NCBI RefSeq assembly: GCF_000686585.1
Contig: NZ_JMKY01000001.1
Location: forward strand, 124,001-188,000
Reading direction: 5' to 3'
Source of the DNA: Mycoplasmopsis lipofaciens ATCC 35015
Lineage (GTDB): Bacteria; Bacillota_I; Bacilli_A; Mycoplasmatales; Metamycoplasmataceae
Length of the DNA stretch: 64,000 bases
The stretch's first letter is position 1; each line of letters opens with the position of its first letter. Below are positions 31,806 to 42,606 of this stretch, one piece after another. The translations under genes and the position numbers were made by a program. A model generated the notes under the pieces. That model searched no databases, was not told where the DNA came from, and saw only the letters and a list, made by a program, of their open reading frames with translations.

Positions 31806-32733
31806 CAATGATATAAAAAAATTACTTCATGATTTTTGAGAGCTAATTAGTCAACATCAATATATAACTTTATGTACTCATATTGAACCAGATGGAGATA
31901 CATTGGGTAGTGCAGTTGCTCTTAAAAATTTAATCGAATTAAACTGTCAAAAAGTTAAAGAAGTTAAAATTTCTGGAGGTGATTATCCTAGAAATTTAAA
32001 TTTTTTGGACAAATATAATATATCATTAGTAGATGACGAATTCTTTCAAAAATCCTTAAAAGTGGTTGTTGACACATCAACAGTTCATAGAATTTTCGAT
32101 GAAAGGGTTGTGCCAAAAGAATCTGTTAAAATTGATCACCATGGTTTTGAAAATCAATGAATGTTTGAAATTGGAGGTGATTACTGACCAGCCACTGGAC
32201 AATTAATTGTTCTGTTAATTAAATATCTTAATTTAAAAGTTAATAATGAGGTTTTAGAAGCTGCTGCTGTCGCAATTATTACTGATACAGAATATTTTAG
32301 AGAAAGAAATATATCAGACGAAACTTTTGAATGTATGTCTTATTTGATGAAATTAGGTTTAAATTATGCTAATTTATTAACAAAAATGTCCTTAAATTTT
32401 GATGAAAATCAAAAAATATTTAACATGTGTAATAAGGCAATTATTAAAAATAATGTTACATATTTAATTACAGACGAAATTATTGAAAATGATATTGCAA
32501 GGCCATTAGTTGCTAAATTTACAGAGATATCAAATACAGAAGTTCAATTAGCATTATTAAAAAAAGATAATCAAACATATAGAGGCGAATTAAGATCTAA
32601 AACATATTTTGATGTTTCAAAAGTTGCAATTCATTTTGGCGGAGGCGGTCATCATAATTCTGCTGGTTTTACTTTAACTGATATATCTAAAGTTGATGAA
32701 GTTTTAACTTATATTTCTAAATTGTTAAAATAA
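31792..32733 (+). CDS. DHH/DHHA1 phosphoesterase, NrnA-like
   Basis: NrnA-type enzymes degrade nanoRNA and/or 3'-phosphoadenosine phosphate, and in some Mollicutes cyclic dinucleotide products. The 313 residues carry HIEPDGDTLGSA near 30, VVDTS, IDHH in the middle and the C-terminal GGGGHHNSAGF of DHHA1. All metal ligands look intact. Mycoplasmas usually have two or more paralogues (MgpA-like), so the exact substrate is uncertain. Its start overlaps the permease gene, so it is made from the same message although functionally unlinked on current knowledge. Confidence 0.92.
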
Positions 32734-32734
32734 A

Positions 32735-32774
32735 AATTAAAAATATTAGATAGGTGTGTCTAATATTTTTAATT
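32735..32774. terminator. Bidirectional terminator
   Basis: A perfect 16-bp stem (32735-32750 with 32759-32774) and an 8-base loop lie between the convergent NrnA-like and PfpI-like genes. AT-rich flanks suit either direction. Confidence 0.85.
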
Positions 32775-32783
32775 CTAAAAAAT

Positions 32784-33320
32784 TTAATTTCCAAACATTG
32801 CAGATTTTACTTTATTATAGTCATTTTCGCCAAAAAATATTTTTACAATTTCAAGTCCAAATTCCATTGCACTAGCAGCACATTTTGCTGTAATGAATTT
32901 TGAATCTACACTTACCATATTATTGTTTCTATTTAATCCACATTTTAGATTATAAATAGGAAAAGAACTATAATTTTCATTTTTTATTATTGAATTTTCA
33001 AATAAAACATTTGGCGCATCACATATAGCTAATACGAATTTATTTTGTTTAACGAATTGATTGATAATAGTAAGTGAATTCTTATCATTTCTTAATTCTT
33101 TTGCTCCTTTACCTCCAGGAATAAATATTGCATCATATTCATTAATATTAAAATCATTTTCAAGTTTTAGTTCAACAATATTATATTGCCCTTTCGCTTC
33201 TTTATATTTAGGATTAAAGTAAGTTATTTTTGTTATTTTTTCTGTTTTCTGTAAACAACTAATTGTGGTTGTGAGTTCAATGTCATTAAAATTATTGTGT
33301 ACTAATACTAATATTTTCAT
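32784..33320 (-). CDS. DJ-1/PfpI family protein
   Basis: The 178-residue protein has the DJ-1/PfpI flavodoxin-like fold. IFIPGGKGAKELR precedes the nucleophile elbow LAICDAPNVL, whose Cys is the reactive residue, and the acidic partner is in FNDIE near residue 15. Family members act as chaperones, glyoxalase-like enzymes or proteases. The usual AICxGP is here AICDAP, so activity is uncertain. AAGGAG precedes the ATG. It stands alone between terminators, so it is probably a single-gene unit. Confidence 0.88.
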   Translation of the reverse strand: MKILVLVHNNFNDIELTTTISCLQKTEKITKITYFNPKYKEAKGQYNIVELKLENDFNINEYDAIFIPGGKGAKELRNDKNSLTIINQFVKQNKFVLAICDAPNVLFENSIIKNENYSSFPIYNLKCGLNRNNNMVSVDSKFITAKCAASAMEFGLEIVKIFFGENDYNKVKSAMFGN

Positions 33321-33435
33321 TTTTCTCCTTTTTGATTTATCAAATTTATTTTACAACTAAATTTTAAAGTGAATAAGTTTTCACATATGTATGAATCATT
33401 TTGTAGTAATTTTTTTTCTAATGTTGTTATTGATT

Positions 33436-33441
33436 TATAAT
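33436..33441 (+). promoter_or_regulatory. Probable -10 box of pgk
   Basis: Perfect TATAAT, giving a leader of about 40 bases before pgk. The -35 region is only T-rich. Confidence 0.45.
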
Positions 33442-33486
33442 ATTAATTAATAATAGTTAATAATTAAACTGTTCTAAGGAGATAAA

Positions 33487-34671
33487 ATGAAAAGAACAAT
33501 TGAAAGTTTAACACTAAGAGGAAAAAAAGTTTTAATGAGAGTGGACTTTAATGTTCCTTTAAAAGATGGTGTTATAACATCAAACAAACGTATTGTTGCA
33601 GCTTTACCAACAATTAAAAAAGTATTAGAAGAAAGAGGAAAATTAATTTTATTTTCTCATTTAGGTAAAGTGAAAACTGAAGAAGATAAAGCTAAGAAAA
33701 ATCTATGACCAGTTGCTAATGAATTAGCAAGATTATTAGAAAAACCAGTTTTATTTGTTGATTCAACACGTGGTGCTGAATTAGAAAAAGCAATTAGTGA
33801 ATTAAAAAATGGCGAAGTTTTATTGGTTCAAAATACACGTTATGAAGATTTGAATAATAAAGCTGAAAGCAAAAATAATCCTGAATTAGGTAAATATTGA
33901 GCAAGTTTAGGTGATGTTTATATTAATGATGCATTTGGTACAGCACATAGATCCCATGCTTCAAATGTTGGAATCGCTAAAAATATTAAAGAAAATGGTG
34001 TTGGTTATTTAATGGAAAAAGAATTAACAGCATTATCAAAATTGGTTGAAAATCCTCAACATCCTTACGTTGCTATCATTGGTGGTGCTAAAGTAAGCGA
34101 CAAAATAAAAGTTTTAAAAAACATTATAGGTTTAGTTGACAAAATGATTATTGGCGGCGGAATGGCATACACTTTCTTAAAAGCTCAAGGAAAAGAAATT
34201 GGAACTTCATTATTAGAAGAAGATCGCATTGAATTTGCAAAAGAATTCTTAGCAAAATATTCTGATAAAGTGGTTTTACCAGTAGATTTTCAATGTACAA
34301 AGGAATTTGAAGATGTTCCACCAGTTGTATATGAAAAAGAAATTCCACAAGACTTAATGTCACTTGACATTGGACCAAAAACTATTAAAAAATTTGTTAA
34401 AGCATTAGATGGCGCAAAAACAGTTGTTTGAAATGGACCAATGGGAGTTACAGAATTCGAAAATTATAAAAATGGTACATTGCAAATTGCTAAAGCTATA
34501 GGTGAATTAAAAGATGCTTATTCAGTAGTTGGTGGTGGCGATAGTGCTGCAGCAGTTGCTAAATTAGGCATGGAAGATAAATTTTCACATGTTTCAACCG
34601 GAGGTGGTGCATCACTTGAATTTCTTCAAGGAACAGTACTTCCAGGAGTTGATGCAATCAGTGAAGAATAA
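33487..34671 (+). CDS. pgk: Phosphoglycerate kinase
   Basis: Pgk makes ATP from 1,3-bisphosphoglycerate in glycolysis. The 394 residues match the family: [12 protein letters not shown] near residue 18, the HLGK and [15 protein letters not shown] stretch, [11 protein letters not shown], and the C-terminal [11 protein letters not shown] and [16 protein letters not shown] codons are Trp. AAGGAG lies ahead of the ATG. It is a single-gene unit between its own promoter and a terminator. Confidence 0.98.
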
Positions 34672-34695
34672 TTAAATTTAAAAAATATATAAGAA

Positions 34696-34724
34696 AATCA
34701 CGCCTTTAGCGTGATTATTTTTTT
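34696..34724 (+). terminator. Terminator of pgk
   Basis: A GC-containing perfect 8-bp stem (34696-34703 with 34709-34716) and 5-base loop are followed by A and T7. The PTS gene ends just beyond on the other strand. Confidence 0.88.
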
Positions 34725-34729
34725 ATGTT

Positions 34730-36427
34730 TTATAATTCTGAGCCAACAGATGATTCAATTTCATAATTTAGGCTTTCTGCTTCAGTACCGATAATTATTT
34801 GAATGTCTTTGTCTGACATACGCATAATACCCAATGCACCAGCAGATTTTAATGCTGCATCATCAACAAGCGACATGTCTTTAACAGAATATCTTAGTCT
34901 TGTTGCACAGTTTCCAAATTTTGAAATATTATCTCATCCACCTAAAGCTAAAACTGTCATTCTTGCTTTTGGTGATAATTTTGAATTGCTTGATGTACTT
35001 ATATTTTCTTCAATTTGTGAAGGATCAATTAATTGATTTGAACCGCGACCTGGAGTTTCTAATTTTAATCCTTTGATTGTAAAGTAACCAACTGCAAAAT
35101 ATGTTGCACCACAAACAAGACCAATAGGAATTATTCAAGCTGGATTTGCAAATACTTTGTGAGCACCTGTAAATCCTGATTCTTTAATAATTGCTAATGA
35201 TTTAGGGAATGATAATAGATAGTCCATTAATCCTGCTGAGAAGCCGAATCCAATTTGAATTCCGAATACTCCTGTAATGAATGCAAATATTCCTGTAAGA
35301 ATAGCGTGGAATAAATATAATAATGGACTTACAAACATGAATGCAAATTCAATAGGTTCTGTAATACCTGTTAACATTGAAATTACTGCTGCTGATCCAT
35401 ACATAGCAATAATTCTTGATTTTTGTTCTTTATTGTCTGCTGTAAAGTAGAATGCCCCAACTAATGCTGGTAATCCAAACATCATTGTTGGGAAGAATCC
35501 AGCTTGGAATAATCCACCTGGGTTATTCTTAGCAGCACCATTTAAGAAAATGAAAATATCTCCATTAACAGCAGTACCATTTTCTGTGTGGAATTCTCCT
35601 AATTGGAATCAGAACAAGTTGTTTGGAATATGGTGAAGACCAAATGGAATTAATAAACGGTTTAGGAAACCATAAACGCCCATAACACTTGCTCTAGCAA
35701 AACGATTAGAATTTGCTTCTCCTAGTAATTTTGAAATTAAAAAGAATAAATATCCAATTCATGGGAATACAATAGCATATGCTAATCCTCAAAGACCTGT
35801 TGTAAGAACTACGATAGCAGGAATTAAACGACGTCCTGAGAAGAAACTTAAAACTTTTGGTATTTGAACGTCTGAAAAATGGTTATATATAATTGCAGTA
35901 ATAAAACCTACAATAATACCATTTAAAACATTGCCAGATAATGCGCTATTATATTTGTCACCAAATATACCTGCAAAACCTTTTGCAACAGGATTACCTG
36001 ATATAGATGCTATTTTTCCATCACTATCAAGAATTGCACCTTTAATTGTGATATTACCATAGATATAATCTATAAAGTTACCTTTTGATAAAAATACCAT
36101 TAATAATAGCATTGAAATAGCTGCAGCGAATGCCGCTTCTCCTCGGTTATCTTTTGTGAAACAGAATCCAATAGCTATTGCAAATAATAATGGCAAGTTA
36201 TCAAAAACAATAGCACCACTTTGAATAACTAATAAATGAACTAATTTTACAAATGTATCTGCTGCACTACCAGTTCCTAATTTGTCTGGTAATTGCGCAC
36301 CAACACGTAATAGAATAGCTGCAATAGGTAATACGGCTATTGGAAACATTAATGTTTTTCCAACTTTACCTAATTGTTCTAGTAATTTTCTACCGAATGA
36401 TGTAGATTTCGTTGCAGTTGCATTCAT
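34730..36427 (-). CDS. PTS glucose/N-acetylglucosamine-family EIICB
   Basis: The 565-residue sugar permease phosphorylates its substrate during uptake. The EIIC membrane part covers residues 1 to about 470 (FPIAVLPIAAILLRVGAQLP at the start). The EIIB domain follows with LGGWDNISKFGNCATRLR, where the Cys is phosphorylated. No EIIA domain is attached, so a separate EIIA is needed. Nearby nagA and nagB suggest N-acetylglucosamine, but the family also includes glucose carriers. The ATG overlaps the stop of the small membrane gene (TAATG) and has GGGGAGG upstream. Confidence 0.93.
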
Positions 36428-36678
36428 TATCTACCTCCCCTTTCGGTTTTTGCTTTCTTTTCAATATATCCGACAATAACAGTTGAAAGAACAGCTGCTA
36501 CTAAAGATAAAAAGAAAAGAAAACCGATAATTGACAATGTTAGTTTAGCATTATTAGTTGTTAACGATGATGAAAATGTGGTTACTGAAGAAAAGATAAT
36601 TGTTGTTATCATTAATACAATAAAAATAATTCACATCGAAAATACAACTCATTTGCCGGTTGTCATATTTTTAAACAT
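36427..36678 (-). CDS. Small two-helix membrane protein coupled to the PTS gene
   Basis: I do not recognise this 83-residue protein. It has two hydrophobic segments (about residues 9-31 and 45-72) around a polar Ser/Thr/Asn turn, and a basic tail (IEKKAKTERGGR). Two TGA codons are Trp, so the start is ATG 36678 in MFKNMTTGKW. The stop shares a base with the PTS start, which makes translational coupling likely. It may be a small accessory or regulatory subunit of the permease. Confidence 0.7.
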
Positions 36679-36799
36679 AAATATCTAAAAACCTTTCTAA
36701 AATTTTTGTGAAGGAAAACCTTCAATTTAAATTATATTAATTTATAAAAAATAAAATTATATTATTATAATATAATTAGATATTTTCACATTTTTTTCA
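36679..36799 (-). promoter_or_regulatory. Promoter/leader region of the PTS pair
   Basis: Extremely AT-rich. Three TATAAT-like boxes are visible on the minus strand (36731-36736, 36756-36761, 36764-36769). A 6-bp hairpin with a 4-base loop at 36709-36724 lies in the expected leader. No clear -35 is seen. Confidence 0.4.
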
Positions 36800-36835
36800 T
36801 AAAAAAACGAAAACATCTAAGGAGTGATGTTTTCG
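36800..36835 (-). terminator. Terminator of the nagA-nagB unit
   Basis: A perfect 10-bp stem (36808-36817 with 36826-36835) and 8-base loop are followed, on the minus strand, by T7. Confidence 0.9.
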
Positions 36836-36849
36836 GCTAATTATTTTAA

Positions 36850-37572
36850 TTAAAGCATTAATGCTGCTTCTTCATCAACAATAAATGTTACATTTTTGTG
36901 TTTTTGTAAAAAGCTTGCTGGGCAACTAGATGAAATTTCACCTTTAATAGCATTTCGAATAGCTTCAGCTTTTGCAGCTCCGCTAGCTAACAATATAATC
37001 TTTTTTGCTTTTAAAATTGAACCAATTCCCATTGAAATTGCAGTTTTAGGAATGTCGTTTGGGTTGTCAAAATAAATTCTATTACTCTTTATAGTACTTG
37101 CTGTTAATTCAACTTCGCGTGTTAATTGATCAGGTGTACTACCTGGTTCATTAAAGGCAATATGACCATTTGTGCCAATACCTAAAATCATAAAATCTAT
37201 TTGAGAATTATCTTCAATTATTTTTTCATATTTTTTAGCGTTTTTTGCTATATCTCCTATTCCATTTGGGAAATTAATGTTTTTTGGATTAATATCTATG
37301 TGATTAAATAAATTTTCATTCATAAAATAATGATATGAACAAGGATTTTTGGGATCTAAACCAACATATTCATCTAAATTAAATGTGACTGCATATTTAA
37401 ATGTTGTTTTTTTAGCTTGATTATTTTTTGCTAAAATTTTATACATTCCAATAGGTGTATTACCTGTTGCAAAACAAATTCTTGAATTTAATTTTTCTTC
37501 TAATTGGTTTTCTAACATTGATGCAGCTTTTTTAGACATAGCATCATAGTCTTTTACTTTAATTATTTTCAT
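36850..37572 (-). CDS. nagB: Glucosamine-6-phosphate deaminase
   Basis: NagB turns glucosamine-6-phosphate into fructose-6-phosphate and ammonia, the entry of amino sugars to glycolysis. The 240 residues include FATGNTPIGMY, TFNLDEYVGL with the catalytic Asp, and ILGIGTNGHIAFNEPG with the catalytic His. The C-terminal allosteric part of the E. coli enzyme is shorter here, as in Gram-positives. It follows nagA by 17 bases. Confidence 0.97.
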   Translation of the reverse strand: MKIIKVKDYDAMSKKAASMLENQLEEKLNSRICFATGNTPIGMYKILAKNNQAKKTTFKYAVTFNLDEYVGLDPKNPCSYHYFMNENLFNHIDINPKNINFPNGIGDIAKNAKKYEKIIEDNSQIDFMILGIGTNGHIAFNEPGSTPDQLTREVELTASTIKSNRIYFDNPNDIPKTAISMGIGSILKAKKIILLASGAAKAEAIRNAIKGEISSSCPASFLQKHKNVTFIVDEEAALML

Positions 37573-37589
37573 AATATCTTCCTTTATAT

Positions 37590-38690
37590 TTATTTTATTT
37601 TAATTCCATTTATATATACTTCTTCTAAATCTAATGTATTTTCATCTAAAATTATAAAATCTGCATCATAACCTTCTTTAATTAGTGCGGTATTGTTTAA
37701 ATTGCAATTTTTTGCACTATTGTAAGATGTAAGTTTTACTATATCGTTGAATGAATAATTTAATTGTCTTAAAAATTTAACAGAGTCATAAATGCAAATG
37801 CCACTTCCCGCAATTGTATTTGTGCCATCTAATGTAATTAATAATCCTTTTTTGTTAATTTTAATCCCGCCTGAAATTGAAGGACCATCTTCAATATATG
37901 CTGGTTTTATAGCATCGCTAATACACATAATTTTATCAATGCCCTTGTGTTTAATAGAAAAATTAATAGTTTCAGGACATATATGTTGAAAATCAATAAT
38001 CATTTCAGCATATACGTTTTTATTTTCTAGGCTAGCCTCTGCTAAACCCGGATTTCGTGAATCAACTCCACTCATCGCATTTCATAAATGACAAGTGCAT
38101 GTTGCTCCAGCATCATATGCATCTTGAGCTTGCTTATAGGTTGCAGCTGAATGACCTATTGATGGAATTACATTTTTTGTTACTAAATATTTTATTAGTT
38201 CGTTATTTAGCATTTTAGGATCAAAACTTATTTTTTTTAACTTGTATTCGCTTGCTTTTAATAATTCATCTATATTTTCTTTTGTTGCTGTTTTTAGTCA
38301 TTCAGGTTTATGAGCACCTTTTTTTTCTATTCCAATGTAGGGACCTTCAATATGAGTGCCTATATATTTAGCTCCCTTGTAATTTGCTTTCGAAATATGA
38401 TTGAGTGATTTTAATATTTTTTCTCAACTGTTCGTCATAGCTGTCGGCATAAAAGAAGTTATTCCATTTTTTGCAAGATTAATTGAAATTCTTTCAACAG
38501 CTTCTTTACTATCCATAACATCATCATTCATAAAACCGTGGATATGAGTATCAATCAAACCTGGCATTAATATTTTTTTTCCGTATCCATCTTTTTTAAT
38601 GATGTTTTTAATTTTATTATCTTCAATAATCAAATCAGCATTATTGATAGTCTCATTAAAATTAACAATTTTCACATTTTTAATTAGCAT
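37590..38690 (-). CDS. nagA: N-acetylglucosamine-6-phosphate deacetylase
   Basis: NagA removes acetate from GlcNAc-6-phosphate, the product of PTS uptake; the acetate side product joins that of AckA. The 366 residues have MPGLIDTHIHG near 45, the metal ligand region THIEGPYIG, GHSAATYKQA and CHLWNAMSG. The catalytic Asp is in ISDAIKPA. Several TGA codons are Trp. It precedes nagB in the same unit. Confidence 0.96.
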
Positions 38691-38773
38691 TTATCACCTC
38701 TACTTATAATTATAATCTAATATTTAATATTTATTTTTACATTTTTTAGTATAAAAATCAATTTATTAATAAA

Positions 38774-38817
38774 TAAAAAATTTACTAATAAAACTATTTC
38801 AAAGTTCTATTAGTAAA
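38774..38817 (-). terminator. Terminator of the EIIB-like gene
   Basis: A 15-bp stem (38781-38795 with 38803-38817) has one position that pairs (as G-U) only in minus-strand RNA, and minus-strand T6 follows. Confidence 0.75.
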
Positions 38818-38818
38818 A

Positions 38819-39190
38819 TTATTTAATTTTATTATTAATCTCCGTAGATATTTTTTCCGCAATATCTCCTACAACTAATGTTATTTTGTCACTATTTGAC
38901 ATAATACCTGTTACGTATTTTAATTTACTTATTTTATTTATGTCAATTTTGCTTTTATTTTTAAAACTGATTTTTAGATTTGATATTGTGTGGCTTATTT
39001 CCTTAATATTGTCTTTTGTGCCTAATAAATGTATTAATTCGTCTATTTTTACAGATGAAGGAAGTTTAATTTTTTCTTTTTGTGTTTTTTGTAAAGCTAG
39101 TTTTTTATTTTTTCTATTTCAATGTAATCAACATAAACCAAATGTACATATTGTCAATAATGTAATTAAAAATTTATCTTTTTTATTCAT
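38819..39190 (-). CDS. Membrane-anchored EIIB-like protein without phosphocysteine
   Basis: The 123-residue protein has one hydrophobic segment (about residues 8-24), a basic linker, then an EIIB-like domain from 47 on. LGTKDNIKEISHTISNLKI matches LGGWDNISKFGNCATRLRY of the full PTS protein at 34730. In that alignment the phosphorylated Cys is Thr68, and the Arg pair after it is Asn/Lys. So it probably cannot relay phosphate. It could be a regulatory decoy for EIIA or the permease. It is separated from nagA by the terminator at 38774. Confidence 0.75.
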
Positions 39191-39206
39191 AATTTTATTA
39201 TATCAA

Positions 39207-39235
39207 TTGTTACTCATTTTAATGTAAAATATATT
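39207..39235 (+). promoter_or_regulatory. Promoter of trpS
   Basis: TTGTTA, 17 bases, TATATT; transcription would start about 26 bases before the trpS ATG. Confidence 0.5.
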
Positions 39236-39267
39236 AAAGTTATTTAACAAATAAAAAGAAGGTAAAA

Positions 39268-40266
39268 ATGAACAAAAAACGTTTAATAAGTGGTATTAAG
39301 CCAACTGGTAATTTAACATTAGGTAATTATATTGGCGCATTAAGAAATTTTGTTAAATTACAAAATGATTATGATGCTTATTATTTTGTTGCAGATTTGC
39401 ATGCATTGACAACTGGAAAGGTTGATAATAAAGAATTAAAAAAGGCTCGAAAAGAAATTGTCGCAATGTATTTAGCATGCGGTTTAGATCCTAAAAAAAG
39501 CGTTATATTTTATCAATCAGATGTTTATGAACATGCTGTGGCTCAATGATTAATGACTTCAGAAGTTGCTATCGGTGAATTAAGCAGAATGACTCAATTT
39601 AAGGATAAAAGTTCAAAATTAGAAAAACAAGAAAATGGAACTGAAAAAATACCTGTTGGATTGTTGATGTATCCTGTTTTAATGGCAGCAGATATTTTAA
39701 TTTATAATGCTGATTATGTTCCGATTGGTGAAGATCAAAAACAACATTTAGAATTAACTAGAACAATTGCTGAAAGATTAAACAAAAATTATAAAACTAA
39801 ATTCAAAATGCCTCAAGGAATGATTCCTCCCGTAGGAGCAAGAATAAAATCTTTAACTAATCCTGAAAACAAAATGTCAAAAAGTGAAAAAAGTGCAAAA
39901 GCAACAATTTATTTAGATGATGACCCAAATGTTGCTTATTCAAAAATTATGAAAGCTAAAACAGATAGCGAAAATAAAGTTTATATTTCTGATGACAAAC
40001 CAGGTGTTTTAAATTTATTAAATATTTATGCCTCGCTAGCAAATATATCTTTAGAAGATGCAGCTATAAAATTTAAAGAAGCTAATTATGCAGAATTCAA
40101 AACAGAAGTAGCAACAATTGTAAAAGAAGAATTAATAAAAATTCAAGCTAATTATGAAAAAGCATTAAAAATGGTTGATGACGTCGTTTTAGAGGGTGCT
40201 AGAAAAGCAAAAGAAATTTGTGAACCTATTGTTTCAGATTTATTAGTTAAAATGGGTTTTAAATAA
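39268..40266 (+). CDS. trpS: Tryptophanyl-tRNA synthetase
   Basis: TrpS charges tRNA-Trp, here including the tRNA that must read UGA. The 332 residues carry the class I PTGNLTLGNYIGAL (HIGH equivalent) near residue 11 and KMSKS in ENKMSKSEKSAKATI. The DLHALT segment binds tryptophanyl adenylate. An AGAAGG site precedes the ATG. It is 19 bases ahead of thrS. Confidence 0.97.
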
Positions 40267-40285
40267 AACAAGAGAAGGATAAAAA

Positions 40286-42034
40286 ATGAAAATTAAAGTT
40301 GATAAACAATTAAATCATACAACTAGCCATTTATTAGGTGCTGCTATTGAAAAATTATATCCTAATGTAAAATTAGGTTTTGGACCAGCAACAGATGAAG
40401 GTTTTTACTATGATTTTGAATTTGAAGAACCATTTAGTGTTCAAGAATTGAATAAAGTTGAAAAATTAATGAAAAAATTAGCTAGTCGTAATTTACAAAC
40501 GATTCAAATTGATGAAAGTGAATTTGATTTTACTAATAAACCTTATAAAAAAGAACTTTATGATGAATTAAAAGCTCAAAATAAAGAAATAACTTTTTAT
40601 GCATTACAAGATCCTTTAAATAAAGAAATTGTTTTTAAAGATTTATGTGCAGGTGGACATGTTGAGAATACAAAGGTAATTAAAAATTTTAAGTTATTAA
40701 GTATTGCTGGAGCATATTGACGTGGTAATAGCGATAATATTCAATTAACTAGGATTTATGGTACATGTTGAAATACTAAAGAAGAATTGACAAATTATTT
40801 AGAAATTTTAAATGATAGAAAAGAACGTGATCATAGAAAAATTGGTAAAGATTTAAATATTTTTGCTACTCATTATTTATGTGGTCAAGGATTTCCAATA
40901 TGACTTGAAGATGGAATGTATATTCATAATGAAATTAGAAATCTTGTTCTAAAAATGGATAGAAAATATGGTTTTATAGAAGTTTTAACCCCTCATTTTG
41001 GTAATGAAGAATTATATAAAACTAGTGGTCATTTAGCGCATTATAAAGAAGATATGTTTTCACCCTTGGTTGTTGAAAAGGAAAGACTAATTCCTCGTCC
41101 TATGACATGTCCTCACCATATTGTTGTTTATAATATGAACAAACATTCTTATCGTGATTTACCTATTCGTTATTCTGAACAAAGTCAATTATATAGATAT
41201 GAAAAATCAGGAGCTTTAACAGGGCTTGAACGAGTAAGAGGAATGCTTTTAACAGAAGGTCATTTATTTGTTAGAGAAGATCAAATTGAAAGCGAAATCA
41301 AATTAATGTATAAATTAATAAAAGAAATGCTTTCTATTTTTAAAATAGATATTAGTTATATTTCACTTTCATTAAGAGATAAAAATAATAAAGAAAAATA
41401 TTTTGCAGATGATAATATGTGAGATAATGCTGAAAAAATGTTGAAAAAAGCACTTGATGATATGAATGTAAAATATGAAACAGTTGCAGGAGAAGCAGCA
41501 TTTTATGGTCCAAAAATTGATATTCAAATTGATACAGCTTTAGGACATGAAATTACTGTTTCAACTATTCAGTTAGATTTTTTACAACCAAAAAACTTCA
41601 ATCTTTCTTATATAGATAAAAATGGACAAGAAGTTCGTCCAGTTATGATTCATAGAGGTTTAATCGGTACATATGAACGTTTTGTTGCTATTTTACTTGA
41701 ACAAACAAAAGGCGTTTTACCATTTTGAATAGCACCTAAACAAATAACAATAATACCTGTTAATTTAGAGGAAAACTTAAATTATTGTAATGAAATTAAA
41801 AATAAATTATTTGATTACAATTTTAGGGTTAAAGTTGATGATAGAGATGAAAGATTAAATAAAAAAATTAGAGATGCCCAAGTTTCTAAAAGTAAATTTC
41901 AATTAATAATTGGTGAAAAAGAAATGAAAGAAAATACCATTTCATATCGTGAATATGGTAAAAATGACACTCATACAATTTCACTTGATGAATTTATTGA
42001 TATGTTAAATAAATTAAGAATTAAATATGAATAG
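40286..42034 (+). CDS. thrS: Threonyl-tRNA synthetase lacking the TGS domain
   Basis: ThrS charges tRNA-Thr. The 582 residues begin directly at the editing (SAD) domain, without the TGS domain of the 640-residue form. Its metal-site motifs HTTSH (residues 11-15) and DLCAGGH near 119 look intact. The class II core follows with [37 protein letters not shown], and the zinc His in [13 protein letters not shown]. The anticodon-binding domain begins after [16 protein letters not shown] codons are Trp. Confidence 0.97.
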
Positions 42035-42437
42035 AAAAGAAAAAAAACAAATAAAAAGTTACAAGCCATTAACAACTATTCTTTTTACCATAATTTTTGT
42101 TATTTTGCCTATGATGATAATATGAATATTTGGTTCAAATGATTTTCAAAATAGAAAAATTATTAATGATTTATATGTTTATTTAATTGTTTTCATAATA
42201 ATATTTGTTGGAACTTTATTAAATATAGCTTTTTATATTTTTAAAATAATATCAATTAAAAGTTTTAATATAAATATTCCTTTATTTATTTTATTTATGT
42301 TTATCATTTTTTCAAGTTTCAGCAATTTAAATATTTATATAAGATTAATTATTGCTATATTTTTAATTGTTTTATTTACTTTATTGATAAACATAATAAT
42401 AGGCAAAATAGAAGATAAAATCAATAATATAAAATAA
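42027..42437 (+). CDS. Hypothetical membrane protein
   Basis: I do not recognise this 136-residue protein. It has a basic N-terminus ([13 protein letters not shown]) and four predicted membrane helices, with a short charged tail (KIEDKINNIK). One TGA is Trp. The start overlaps the thrS end by eight bases, so it should be made from the trpS-thrS message. Confidence 0.7.
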
Positions 42438-42458
42438 AATATTTTTTATCTGTTAATA

Positions 42459-42488
42459 GCTTTTTTATAGATATTTTAGTAAAAAAGC
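42459..42488 (+). other. Inverted repeat after the trpS-thrS unit
   Basis: A perfect 9-bp A/T-rich stem (42459-42467 with 42480-42488). A T-run follows only some bases later, so it is a weak terminator candidate. Confidence 0.35.
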
Positions 42489-42606
42489 AATGCTTGTTTT
42501 TTAAATAAAAAATATTTTAGCAAAATAAATGTGTTTTCTAATTGAAAACATTTTTATTTATCTATGGTATTATTTTTAGTATAAAAATAATCTTGAAAGG
42601 AATAAA

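Noticed and set aside
36709-36724. Riboswitch in the PTS leader
   Set aside because: Only a 6-bp hairpin is visible; no conserved riboswitch core was recognised.
42459-42488. Terminator after the membrane gene at 42027
   Set aside because: The stem is perfect, but only A/T pairs dominate and no T-run follows directly, so it was listed only as an inverted repeat.
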